Positions 12,238 to 19,799 of a stretch of 19,799 nucleotides of DNA are shown here, one piece after another (position 1 is the first letter of the stretch; each line of letters starts with the position of its first letter). The position numbers and the translations under genes are program-made. Origin of the DNA: Bacillota bacterium (GTDB lineage Bacteria; Bacillota; Clostridia; Christensenellales; Aristaeellaceae); assembly GCA_023392515.1 (NCBI GenBank), contig JAEVYX010000089.1:1-19799 (forward strand), read 5' to 3'. Under the pieces are notes generated by a model, which did not search any database, was not told where the DNA came from, and worked only from the letters and a program-made list of their open reading frames with translations.

Positions 12238-13449
12238 ATGAAAATCATGAAAGTTCTCTGCGCCGGGCTGACAGCCCTGTGCCTTTTCATGCTCAGCCTC
12301 GGCACGGCTTTTGCCCAGGCCCCGGATATGGGCGGGCTGACGGCAGAGGAATTGGAAACTTGGGCCGAGGAGCTTCTTACAAAGGTGCGTACGGCCCAGC
12401 CCATGACCCCTCCGGATTCCGTGCAGACGGAGGACGGCTATGCCCTCCACTATGATTTTGCCACGCTGTACCTGGATACGCCCACATTAACAGAGAAGAG
12501 CGTATTGAAGGCCGTGGTCATCATGGAGGACGAGTATGAAACCCAGTGCCCCAGGGGCGTGAATGTGCATGCCGACCTGAATACCCTGCTGTCCGCCTAT
12601 GCCAACGAAAACGAAACGCTTCGGGGCAGCGGCGATTTTGCCGTACTGTACCTGAACGATATGATGCCCGATGGGGCGCTGTGGGCCTGGGCGCTGCGGG
12701 ATGGACAAGCCGTAACGACTGTGCAGTACGCCATCCACGACCGCAAGGAATCCGGCGGGGACAGCTATACCGACTGCGGGCTGATGTACAGCGTATCCGA
12801 AGGCTATATCACCGCCGTCAGGGCGTACGGGCTTGACACCTTTATATCTGAAAAAGAGGTGCGCGAAACCTTAAGCCAGGTAGAAAGCATCGAAAAGGAT
12901 ACGTCCTACTTCATGTACCCCGTAAGCGAGGCCGGGACCGATCTGGAGCCTTTTTCCCGAGAAGACCTGCTCTTTTCCGGTATGGATTTCCTGAGCCTCA
13001 GCCCTGAAAGCGCGATGGCTGTTCTTGGCCAATTTGAAAACGACGAGTGGGTTCAGGATGATACCGGAGCCTGGATGCGAATCATTCAGTGGGCGAATGT
13101 TGAAATCACGTTCGCCTATACGAAAGATAAGACACTGGATTATGTGGATACCCTGGTGATCGGCGGGAAAGGCGTGGAAGGCCCCCGGGCGGTGCAGGTG
13201 GGGGATACCTTCGCCAGCGTGTTCAACCGCTTCCGCCATGGGGAAAACGAGTATGACGGTTCCGGCATCGAACGATTGTACGGCCAGGATGGAGAAGCGT
13301 CCTTTGGTACGGCGGAGTATCAGGATAACGCCGGCGCCGTACTGCGCTATGTAACAACCGTAGGCGAAGGGGCCGCGGCACAGACCATCACCCTGCATAT
13401 GATGTTCATGGGCGGCGTTCTGAACGAGCTTATGATCTACTGCTGGTGA
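12238..13449 (+). CDS. secreted protein of unknown function
   Basis: 403 residues. The N-terminus MKIMKVLCAGLTALCLFMLSLG followed by TAFA-QA is a typical signal peptide with a type I peptidase site after AFA (about residue 26). There is no lipobox, membrane anchor or cell-wall sorting motif. The mature part is acidic and looks built from alpha/beta units, for example VLKAVVIMEDEYETQ and DFAVLYLNDMMPDG; later there are AVQVGDTFASVFNRF and LHMMFMGGVLNELMIYCW. I do not recognise a family. Start ATG 12238 has AAAGGAG 6 bases upstream; an in-frame TTG at 12232 is too close to it. The TPR membrane protein gene starts 28 bases downstream, so the two are likely one operon, with both products facing the outside of the cell. 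Confidence 0.85.
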   Translation: MKIMKVLCAGLTALCLFMLSLGTAFAQAPDMGGLTAEELETWAEELLTKVRTAQPMTPPDSVQTEDGYALHYDFATLYLDTPTLTEKSVLKAVVIMEDEYETQCPRGVNVHADLNTLLSAYANENETLRGSGDFAVLYLNDMMPDGALWAWALRDGQAVTTVQYAIHDRKESGGDSYTDCGLMYSVSEGYITAVRAYGLDTFISEKEVRETLSQVESIEKDTSYFMYPVSEAGTDLEPFSREDLLFSGMDFLSLSPESAMAVLGQFENDEWVQDDTGAWMRIIQWANVEITFAYTKDKTLDYVDTLVIGGKGVEGPRAVQVGDTFASVFNRFRHGENEYDGSGIERLYGQDGEASFGTAEYQDNAGAVLRYVTTVGEGAAAQTITLHMMFMGGVLNELMIYCW

Positions 13450-13477
13450 CAAGACCCTGCAAGAAGGGGGGAAACCA

Positions 13478-16294
13478 ATGAAAATTGACTTGACCTGCCC
13501 GGTGGAATTATGGCGCTACGGATTGCCCACACCGGAGTATGAAGTTTGCACGCTGACCATGTACAACCTGTCGGACAAGCCCGTATCCAGCATACAGGTA
13601 ACGCTGGCCAGCTTTGATATCCAGGGCGAACCGCTCAGCCGTCAGGTGGAGCGGATTCAGGGCCTGGAAGCCGCGCCGGGTGACAGCTTTGAAGTGGGTA
13701 TTCCCATGGAGGAAGGCATCCAGGCAGCGGATATGGAACTGGTCATTGAAAAGGTGTGGTTTGACGACGCCACCGTCTGGCGCCGGGGCAGCGCGCACCT
13801 GGCGGAATATACGCCCAATACCCTGCCCAACAACCGCAAGCTGGAAATGCTCAGGTTTGTGGCGGGGGCGGATGCCATCGGCTTCCCCCAGGATCAGGGG
13901 GCAGTCTGGCTGTGCGTGTGCGGCCGGGCCAATGCTGCCAGCGAAAGCCAATGCCGCCGCTGCCACCGGCAAAAGGTGAGCACGTTTGAAAACTTCAACC
14001 AGACCACCATTGAAGAAATGGTGGATGCAAGGGAGAAGGAACTGAACGATATCGCCCGCCGTGCCAGGGAGGAAGCCTCCCAAAAACAGCTGGAACGGGA
14101 GCAGTGGATGCTCAGACAAAAGCGGCGGCGCAAGCGCGCCTTTGTGGGGGCGATTTTGGCTGTGGCTGCGGTGGGCGCGGCCTATGGCATCTACTTCCAC
14201 GGTATTCCCTACTACCGCTATGTGAGGGCCACCCAGCAGATGAGCAAGGGCCTTTATGAAGAGGCACGATCTGCTTTTTCCGCCATGGGGGGCTATCTGG
14301 ATGCGGCGGATCAGGTGAAAAGGAGCGATTACCTAAAGGCGCTGGATGATTTGAAAACAGGCACCGAGGCCTCGCTCCTTCGCGCTCAGGATGCTTTTGA
14401 CAAGCTGGAGAACTATGAGGATTCCGCAGTACGCAGCAAGGAAGTCCGCTATGCCCGCGCCGAGAAATTGATGGCGGACAAGCAGTACGCGCAGGCTGCG
14501 GCGCTGTATGGCGAAGTGGTGGATTATTCCGACGCCAGGATGCGCCAAAGTGACGCGAACTTCCAACAGGCGGTTCAACTGAAAAACAGGGGCGAGTTTG
14601 CTGCGGCGAGGGAAATGTTCCTGGCCCTTGGCGATTATACGGATGCCCACAAGCTGGCGGATCAGTGCCTGTACGAGCCGGCGATGGCCGCCATGGATCA
14701 AAAAAAGTATGACGAAGCCATTGCGTTGTTCAAGCAGATCCCCGAATATCTGGGCGTTGACCAGCAGTTGCAGAAGGCCTCCTATTTGAAGGCTGAAAAC
14801 TTGCGGGAAACCGGGCAGTATGAGGCGGCGGGGGAACTGTATCTTGCCGCGGGCAATTACCTCGACTCTGCCTTAAAGGCCAGCATGTGCATTTACGACC
14901 CGGCCAAGAAGGCCATGGAGCAAGGGGATTACAGCCGGGCCGCGGAAATGTTTTTGAAGATCAAGAGCTATGAAGATTCCCAATCCCTGGCCTGGGAGTG
15001 CATCTATCAGGTGGCCAAAGCCGCCATGAACAACAAGGAATATGGCCGGGCCTACCAGCTTTTGACGGATATTCCCGCCTACCCCGGGGCGCAGGAGCTG
15101 GCCAAGGAGTGTCTGTACCTGCCCGCAAAGGAGCTGTTGAAAAAGAACGACTTTGCCGGGGCCTTGGAGGCATTTGCGAAGATTCCGGACTATAAGGACG
15201 TGGCCGACCAGATATTGGAAGTGAAATATAAGCAGGCGTCCAACCTGATGTCCGCCAAGGATTATGACGCGGCCATCGCCTTGTATACGGAACTGGGCAG
15301 CTATTCCGACAGTGCAAAGCGGATGAAGGACGCGCTGTACGGCCAGGCGGCGCAGGTGCTGACCGCTGGGGACTATCAGGCTGCCATCGACCGTTTTTCC
15401 GAACTGGACGGGTACAATGATTCAGAAGCGAAGATTCAGGAAGCAAAGTATGCCCTGGCAGCCTCCCACAAGGAAAAGGGCGAGTTCGACCAGGCGGTAA
15501 CGCTGTTCACTTCCCTTGGCAAATACAAGGACGCCCAGGATCAGGTAAAGGATACGAAATATGCCCAGGCAAACGCGCTGCTCACAGCCAAGCAGCTGGA
15601 ACAGGCTGCCCAACTTTTCAAAGACCTGAAAACCTACAAGGATTCTCAAACCCTGTACCAGCAGTGCAATTATGAGCTTGCCATGCAGGTGAAGGAGGCC
15701 GGGGAGCTGGCCAGGGCCGGGCGGCTGTTTGCCGATATTTCCGGCTATTCCGACGCGAAAAAGCAAAGCGAGGAATGCTTTGACGCCTATTACGCCCAGG
15801 TGCTGGTAACGGCCAGGGAAGCCATGGAAAAGGAAGACTACAAGGCCGTTGTGGACGCGCTCAGCGAGGTGGAACTTTCCTACCTGCCCCAAAAGTACAA
15901 GGAACTGGGGGACATGTACAACACGGCCAATTACACCTATGCCAATGACCTGTACAGCGCCGGAAAGCCTTACGAGGCGCTGCTCTATTACCGCAACATT
16001 CCCGATTACAAGGATGTATCCACAAGGCGGCTGAAGCGGAACTGCTATATGGTGCTGGGCAAGTGGGAAGGCAAAAACGGCAACGCAATGGAGTTCCGGG
16101 AGGACGGTACCTGCACCATTGATGGGGAAGAATTGTTTTTCAACGTGAACAATTACGCCATGAATACAGGCGTGTCCGCCACGAGCCTTACGCTGACCCA
16201 CAAGGTATCCGCCGTAACGGAAAAGTCCCTGTCGCTGCGGGATATGCGGGATGGGAGAAACGTGGTGTACAAGCTGACCAGGGTGGCGGAATAA
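13478..16294 (+). CDS. zinc-ribbon, single-pass membrane protein with about 16 TPR-like repeats
   Basis: 938 residues. N-terminal region 1-110 is beta-rich (LTMYNLSDKPVSSIQVTL). A zinc ribbon follows with CVC (C146, C148) and CRRC (C159, C162). A charged helix (about 175-218, EKELNDIARRAREEAS) leads to KRRRKR and one transmembrane segment (about 221-240). Basic residues on the N-side suggest that the N-terminus is cytoplasmic. From about 250 to 860 there are about 16 tandem repeats of 36-40 residues with pattern A--L---K-Y-EAI-LF--L--Y-DS------C-Y--A, that is TPR/SEL-like helical hairpins. The C-terminal 75 residues (GKWEGKNGNAMEFREDGTCT...) form a small beta domain resembling lipocalin-like modules. 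A strong GGGGGG site precedes the ATG. It probably works as an extracytoplasmic scaffold with the secreted protein upstream; the partner is unknown. Confidence 0.9.
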   Translation: MKIDLTCPVELWRYGLPTPEYEVCTLTMYNLSDKPVSSIQVTLASFDIQGEPLSRQVERIQGLEAAPGDSFEVGIPMEEGIQAADMELVIEKVWFDDATVWRRGSAHLAEYTPNTLPNNRKLEMLRFVAGADAIGFPQDQGAVWLCVCGRANAASESQCRRCHRQKVSTFENFNQTTIEEMVDAREKELNDIARRAREEASQKQLEREQWMLRQKRRRKRAFVGAILAVAAVGAAYGIYFHGIPYYRYVRATQQMSKGLYEEARSAFSAMGGYLDAADQVKRSDYLKALDDLKTGTEASLLRAQDAFDKLENYEDSAVRSKEVRYARAEKLMADKQYAQAAALYGEVVDYSDARMRQSDANFQQAVQLKNRGEFAAAREMFLALGDYTDAHKLADQCLYEPAMAAMDQKKYDEAIALFKQIPEYLGVDQQLQKASYLKAENLRETGQYEAAGELYLAAGNYLDSALKASMCIYDPAKKAMEQGDYSRAAEMFLKIKSYEDSQSLAWECIYQVAKAAMNNKEYGRAYQLLTDIPAYPGAQELAKECLYLPAKELLKKNDFAGALEAFAKIPDYKDVADQILEVKYKQASNLMSAKDYDAAIALYTELGSYSDSAKRMKDALYGQAAQVLTAGDYQAAIDRFSELDGYNDSEAKIQEAKYALAASHKEKGEFDQAVTLFTSLGKYKDAQDQVKDTKYAQANALLTAKQLEQAAQLFKDLKTYKDSQTLYQQCNYELAMQVKEAGELARAGRLFADISGYSDAKKQSEECFDAYYAQVLVTAREAMEKEDYKAVVDALSEVELSYLPQKYKELGDMYNTANYTYANDLYSAGKPYEALLYYRNIPDYKDVSTRRLKRNCYMVLGKWEGKNGNAMEFREDGTCTIDGEELFFNVNNYAMNTGVSATSLTLTHKVSAVTEKSLSLRDMRDGRNVVYKLTRVAE

Positions 16295-16369
16295 GCCAAT
16301 TCGTTTTAAGTTTATTTTTGATGGTACGAAAGACAACGCCTGTACTGGAAGGGAGTGCAACCGCGGCCC

Positions 16370-17596
16370 ATGCCGGAAACAAGCGAAAAACACACATTAT
16401 CAGGCCGCGTTGATGTTTTGGACGGGGTGCGGGTGATCTGCGTATTTTTTGTGGCATGGTTCCACATTTGGCAGCAAAGCTGGCTTACGCCTTCCTTTAC
16501 CGTGGGCAGCCTTCGCATTAGCCTGGATTTTATTACGCGCAGCGGGTACATTTTTGTGGACGGGCTGATTTTGCTCAGCGGGTTTCTGCTGTTTCTGCCC
16601 TATGCCAGATACAAATGGGAGGGCGGTAAACGGCCCGGCGGCAGGGATTTTTACATCCGCCGGGTGATGCGCATCGTGCCCTCCTACTACTTTTGCATTC
16701 TCGCATTGCTCCTGTTTGAAGCCATTCCCCAGGGGAAATATAATTCTTTGGGCGCACTTTTGCAGGATGTGTTCATGCATGCCACCTTTACCCACACGCT
16801 GACGGCCCAAACCTATCTGCACACGCCGCTGAACGGGGCCTTGTGGACGCTGGGGGTGGAAGCCCAGGCGTATCTGATTTTTCCCTTTCTGGCCTGGGCA
16901 TTTTTGAAAAAACCCGCCATCACCTATCTCCTTATGACCGGGGCCGCCTTTTTGTACCGGGGCCTGGTGCAGCAGTATACTGAGGAGTCCACGCTGTTTT
17001 TTAACCAGCTCCCTGCCTTTTTGGACGTGTATGCCAATGGCATGCTGGCGTCCTTTTTGTATGCGGCCCTGAAGAAAAGGAAGTTTACCCAGGGTATGCC
17101 CGCAAAAATCGTGGCGGCTGCCCTTGCCCTCGGAGCGGCCTATGCCGTGACCCTGCTGATGAAAAACCAGGCTTCCCAAAGCGGGCAGGAGGCCATTCGC
17201 ATTTGTCAAATGAACCAGCGTTACCTTCTTACGGCGGCGCTGGCGGCGGTGATGCTTGGGCTGACCTTTACCTTTTCCGGCGTGCGGTTTTTGTTCGGCA
17301 ATCGGGTGATGGCCTTCCTGTCCGGAATCAGCTTCAACTTTTATATCTGGCATCAGCTGCTTTCCGTGTGGCTGAAAAACTGGAACATCCCGCTCCACAA
17401 AGCCCCGTATCCCAACATGGCGGGGGAGCAGCCCTGGCAGACGCAGTACACCTTTGTCTGTTTTTTCGGGGCGATGCTTGTGGCGGCGGCCTTAACCTAT
17501 GGGCTGGAAAAGCCCGGAGCAAAACTTATTGCAAAAGCATTCAGAAGAGGAGAGAAAACCTATGAGAGACCCGCGGATGGTGCAATTAGCGCATAA
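16370..17596 (+). CDS. acyltransferase family 3 membrane protein (OafA/YrhL-like)
   Basis: About 408 residues, roughly ten transmembrane helices. The N-terminal motif VLDGVRVICVFFVAWFHIWQ contains the arginine and conserved histidine of the family (R-x-x-x-x-x-FH type). It is followed by FVDGLILLSGFLLFLPYARYK and DFYIRRVMRIVPSYY, then GALWTLGVEAQAYLIFP, the W-L--E---Y--FP motif. Such proteins move acyl groups (often acetyl) from cytoplasmic donors onto envelope glycans, peptidoglycan or antibiotics; this substrate is unknown. The start is uncertain: ATG 16370 is given, but GTG 16355 follows GGAAGGGA closely. The 3' end overlaps the aminopeptidase gene by 35 bases. The gap 16295-16354 has no terminator, so read-through from the TPR gene is possible. 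Confidence 0.9.
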   Translation: MPETSEKHTLSGRVDVLDGVRVICVFFVAWFHIWQQSWLTPSFTVGSLRISLDFITRSGYIFVDGLILLSGFLLFLPYARYKWEGGKRPGGRDFYIRRVMRIVPSYYFCILALLLFEAIPQGKYNSLGALLQDVFMHATFTHTLTAQTYLHTPLNGALWTLGVEAQAYLIFPFLAWAFLKKPAITYLLMTGAAFLYRGLVQQYTEESTLFFNQLPAFLDVYANGMLASFLYAALKKRKFTQGMPAKIVAAALALGAAYAVTLLMKNQASQSGQEAIRICQMNQRYLLTAALAAVMLGLTFTFSGVRFLFGNRVMAFLSGISFNFYIWHQLLSVWLKNWNIPLHKAPYPNMAGEQPWQTQYTFVCFFGAMLVAAALTYGLEKPGAKLIAKAFRRGEKTYERPADGAISA

Positions 17597-18677
17597 CCTG
17601 GTGACGTATTCCTGCCATGTGCAAAAGGGGGAACGGGTGCTGATCGAAAGCATCGGTGCGCCCCGGGAGTTTGTAGCGGAGTTGGTGCGCGAGGTTTACG
17701 CGGCGGAAGGCATCCCCCTTGTAAAGCTTCGGGAGCCGGTGGTGGACCGGGCGCTTTCCCTGGGCTATACCAAGGAGCAGCTTCAGTTAATGGCCAAGTA
17801 TGACGCCCTGCGTATGAGCGACTGCCAGGCGTATATCGGGGTGCGTGCCGGGGACAATAGCTACGAAATGGCCGACATGAGCCCGGAAAACCAGGCCTTG
17901 CAAACCGTTTGGTACAACGAGCCGGTACATTGGAAGGTGCGGGTGCCCCATACAAAATGGGTGGTGCTGCGTTATCCCGTGCCGGCCATGGCCCAGCAGG
18001 CCAACATGAGCACGGAAAGCTTTGAGAATTACTATTTTGATGTGTGCAATTTGGACTACGGTAAAATGAGCCGGGCCATGAACCCGCTGGTGGAGCGGAT
18101 GAGGAAGGCGGACAAGGTGCATATTACGGGCGTGGGCACCGATTTGCATTTTTCCATTAAGGGAATTGATGCCTTTAAATGCGCCGGGGAAGTGAACATC
18201 CCCGATGGGGAAGTGTTTACCGCCCCGGTGAAGGACTCGGTAAACGGGTATATCACCTACAATACCCCCAGCCTCTATCAGGGCCGGGTGTTTGAAAACG
18301 TCCGCCTTACCTTTAAGGATGGAAAAATTGTAGAAGCCGCGGGCAGCGATGCGGAAAGGCTGAACAGGATTTTCGACACCGACGAGGGCGCGCGCTATAT
18401 CGGCGAATTTGCCCTGGGCGTAAACCCCTACATCACCTCCGCTATCAGGGATACGCTGTTTGACGAAAAAATCTGCGGCTCGTTCCACTTTACGCCGGGC
18501 AGCTTTTGCACCGGCTGCGACAACGGCAACCAAAGCGCCGTCCACTGGGATCTGGTGTGCATTCAAACCCCGGAATACGGCGGCGGAGAAATCCGGTTCG
18601 ACGGGGAGCTGATCCGCAAGGATGGACGCTTTGTGCCGGAGGATTTGGAGGGCTTAAACCCGGAAGCGTTGAAATAG
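17562..18677 (+). CDS. M29 family aminopeptidase (AmpS/AmpT-like)
   Basis: 371 residues, the usual size for peptidase family M29 (thermophilic-type metalloaminopeptidases). Candidate metal-binding and catalytic residues sit in conserved-looking contexts: E217 (PDGEVFTAP), E282 (IGEFALGVNP), H309 (GSFHFTPG), H328 and D330 (SAVHWDLV). The N-terminal domain, with VQKGERVLIES and an early DNSYEM segment, is also typical. It removes N-terminal residues from peptides in the cytoplasm using two divalent metals (Co, Zn or Mn). ATG 17562 has AGAGGAGAG about 7 bases upstream. The start lies 35 bases inside the acyltransferase gene in another frame, so the two are co-transcribed. No convincing terminator is seen in 18678-18720. 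Confidence 0.94.
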   Translation: MRDPRMVQLAHNLVTYSCHVQKGERVLIESIGAPREFVAELVREVYAAEGIPLVKLREPVVDRALSLGYTKEQLQLMAKYDALRMSDCQAYIGVRAGDNSYEMADMSPENQALQTVWYNEPVHWKVRVPHTKWVVLRYPVPAMAQQANMSTESFENYYFDVCNLDYGKMSRAMNPLVERMRKADKVHITGVGTDLHFSIKGIDAFKCAGEVNIPDGEVFTAPVKDSVNGYITYNTPSLYQGRVFENVRLTFKDGKIVEAAGSDAERLNRIFDTDEGARYIGEFALGVNPYITSAIRDTLFDEKICGSFHFTPGSFCTGCDNGNQSAVHWDLVCIQTPEYGGGEIRFDGELIRKDGRFVPEDLEGLNPEALK

Positions 18678-18720
18678 TATCCATTTGAGAAATATTTAAC
18701 AATAAAAGACGGATTCGGTC

Positions 18721-18749
18721 TTGCAAAAAAGGACAAATTTGGGTACAAT
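18721..18749 (+). promoter_or_regulatory. sigma-A promoter of gapA
   Basis: TTGCAA (18721-18726), a 17-base spacer, then TACAAT (18744-18749), followed about 24 bases later by AGGAGG (18774-18779). The good boxes plus a perfect ribosome binding site match a highly expressed glycolytic gene. Confidence 0.8.
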
Positions 18750-18786
18750 AACAGTTGGATCGCAAGCAAAATTAGGAGGGAACGCA

Positions 18787-19799
18787 ATGTCTATCAAAGT
18801 TGGCATCAACGGTTTTGGCCGTATCGGCCGTTTGGTTTTCCGCGCCGCCATGGAGAACAAAAAGGTGGAGGTCGTGGCGGTAAACGATCCGTTCATCGAT
18901 CTGGATTATATGGCTTACATGCTCCGGTATGACACGGTGCATGGCCAATTCAAAGGCGAAATCGGCGTTTGCCATGATTCCAACTCCCTGATCGTAAACG
19001 GCCAGAAGATTAAAGTCTTCGCCTGCAAAGACCCCAAGGAAATCGCCTGGGCCTCTGCTGGTGCGGAATATATCGCCGAAGCGACGGGCGTGTTCACCTC
19101 TCAGGAGGGTGCATCCTCCCACTTTGTGGGCGGCGCGAAGAAGGTTGTTATCACCGCTCCCGCCAAAGACAAGGAAACCCCCATGTTCGTGATGGGTGTC
19201 AACAACGAGAAATATACCAAGGACATGAAGGTTGTTTCCAACGCTTCCTGCACCACCAACTGCTTGGCCCCCTTGGCCAAGGTTATCAACGATAAGTACG
19301 GCATTGCCGATGGCCTCATGACCACCGTGCACGCCACTACCGCCACCCAGAAGACCGTTGACGGCCCCTCCAGCAAAGACTGGCGCGGCGGCCGCGGCGC
19401 GGCTTTCAACATCATCCCCTCTTCCACCGGCGCTGCCAAGGCCGTGGGCGTGGTTATCCCCGAACTGAAGGGCAAACTGACTGGTATGTCCTTCCGCGTG
19501 CCCACCGCTGACGTGTCTGTGGTCGACCTGACCGTCAACCTCAAGACCCCCGCCTCCATGGACGAAATCAAGGCCACCATGAAGGAAGCTTCCCAGAGCG
19601 AACACTGGAATGGCATCATCGGCTACACCGAAGACGCCGTTGTTTCCTCCGACTTCATCCATGACGCCCACACCTCCATCTTTGACGCCACCGCCGGCAT
19701 CAGCCTGACCCCCACCTTCGTGAAGCTGGTGGCCTGGTATGACAACGAGTGGGGCTATTCCAACAAGGTGATCGACTTGATCGCTTACATGGCGAAGGT
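18787..19799 (+). CDS. gapA: glyceraldehyde-3-phosphate dehydrogenase, NAD-type (3' end cut by window)
   Basis: 337 codons are present, and the frame runs off the right edge at ...NEWGYSNKVIDLIAYMAK, so only the last few residues are missing. The NAD-binding start is KVGINGFGRIGRLVF, with D34 in VNDPF indicating preference for NAD over NADP. Catalytic C155 lies in SNASCTTNCLAP, and the HATTATQKTVDGPSSKDWRG motif carries the active-site histidine region. It oxidises glyceraldehyde-3-phosphate with phosphate to 1,3-bisphosphoglycerate in glycolysis. The N-terminal block NDPFIDLDYMAYMLRYDTVHG resembles the eukaryote/enterobacterial-type GapA. Codon choice is strongly biased (AAG, ACC, GTT), as expected for an abundant protein. 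AGGAGG lies 7 bases upstream. It has its own promoter. Confidence 0.97.
   Translation, partial: MSIKVGINGFGRIGRLVFRAAMENKKVEVVAVNDPFIDLDYMAYMLRYDTVHGQFKGEIGVCHDSNSLIVNGQKIKVFACKDPKEIAWASAGAEYIAEATGVFTSQEGASSHFVGGAKKVVITAPAKDKETPMFVMGVNNEKYTKDMKVVSNASCTTNCLAPLAKVINDKYGIADGLMTTVHATTATQKTVDGPSSKDWRGGRGAAFNIIPSSTGAAKAVGVVIPELKGKLTGMSFRVPTADVSVVDLTVNLKTPASMDEIKATMKEASQSEHWNGIIGYTEDAVVSSDFIHDAHTSIFDATAGISLTPTFVKLVAWYDNEWGYSNKVIDLIAYMAK

Noticed and set aside
15422..16393. 323-residue minus-strand ORF opposite the TPR gene
   Set aside because: Antisense shadow; no family motifs, and the TPR periodicity on the plus strand is clear.
18772..19671. 299-residue minus-strand ORF opposite gapA
   Set aside because: Gly/His/Val-rich translation typical of the antisense of a codon-biased gene; gapA is unambiguous.

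Overview
The window reads as chromosomal DNA of a spore-forming Clostridia-type Firmicute. The evidence is a complete cotJABC spore-coat operon, strong AGGAGG-type ribosome binding sites, sigma-A promoters, intrinsic terminators, and typical gut-clostridial families (DUF6483, ABC-F, a zinc-ribbon MscL, a zinc-ribbon TPR membrane protein). Most of it is moderately GC-rich. Two patches are clearly AT-richer (about 270-1110 and 10820-12000) and look like acquired or poorly conserved DNA. I cannot name the species.

Layout. Positions 1-463 hold the 3' end of an unidentified ORF, a tRNA-Arg(ACG) on the minus strand with its own promoter and terminator, and little else. At 482-970 is a small DUF4926-like protein, ending at a strong terminator. 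From 1115 to 3957 (minus) runs a Rieske/FAD oxidoreductase followed by cotJA-cotJB-cotJC. From 4096 to 5112 (minus) is a monocistronic gene whose protein looks like the anti-CRISPR AcrVA2 family; it has its own consensus promoter, an overlapping palindrome and its own terminator. From 5356 to 8279 (minus) is a DUF6483 / ABC-F ATPase / glutaredoxin-like operon, closed by a textbook terminator.

Divergent from that operon, at 8427-10092 (plus), is a translationally coupled pair: a compact ABC/AAA-type ATPase and a DUF4435 TOPRIM-like protein. This is the gene architecture of the PARIS (AriA/AriB) anti-phage system and is the leading candidate for an under-described system. It is followed by mscL and an AT-rich two-gene membrane cassette. 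Copies of a modular multi-hairpin repeat separate these units: 10084-10177, 10661-10815, and an inverted copy at 12025-12112.

The right part (12238-19799, plus) is housekeeping or envelope-related. It contains a secreted protein plus a 938-residue TPR membrane protein, an acyltransferase-3 membrane protein overlapping an M29 aminopeptidase, and gapA, which runs off the window within its last few codons.

Two themes stand out. First, a predicted defence pair and an anti-CRISPR-like protein lie about 3.3 kb apart. Second, three membrane proteins within about 4 kb each carry a double-CxxC or CxC/CxxC zinc-ribbon. Everything here comes from reading the sequence and recalling family hallmarks; no search was run.
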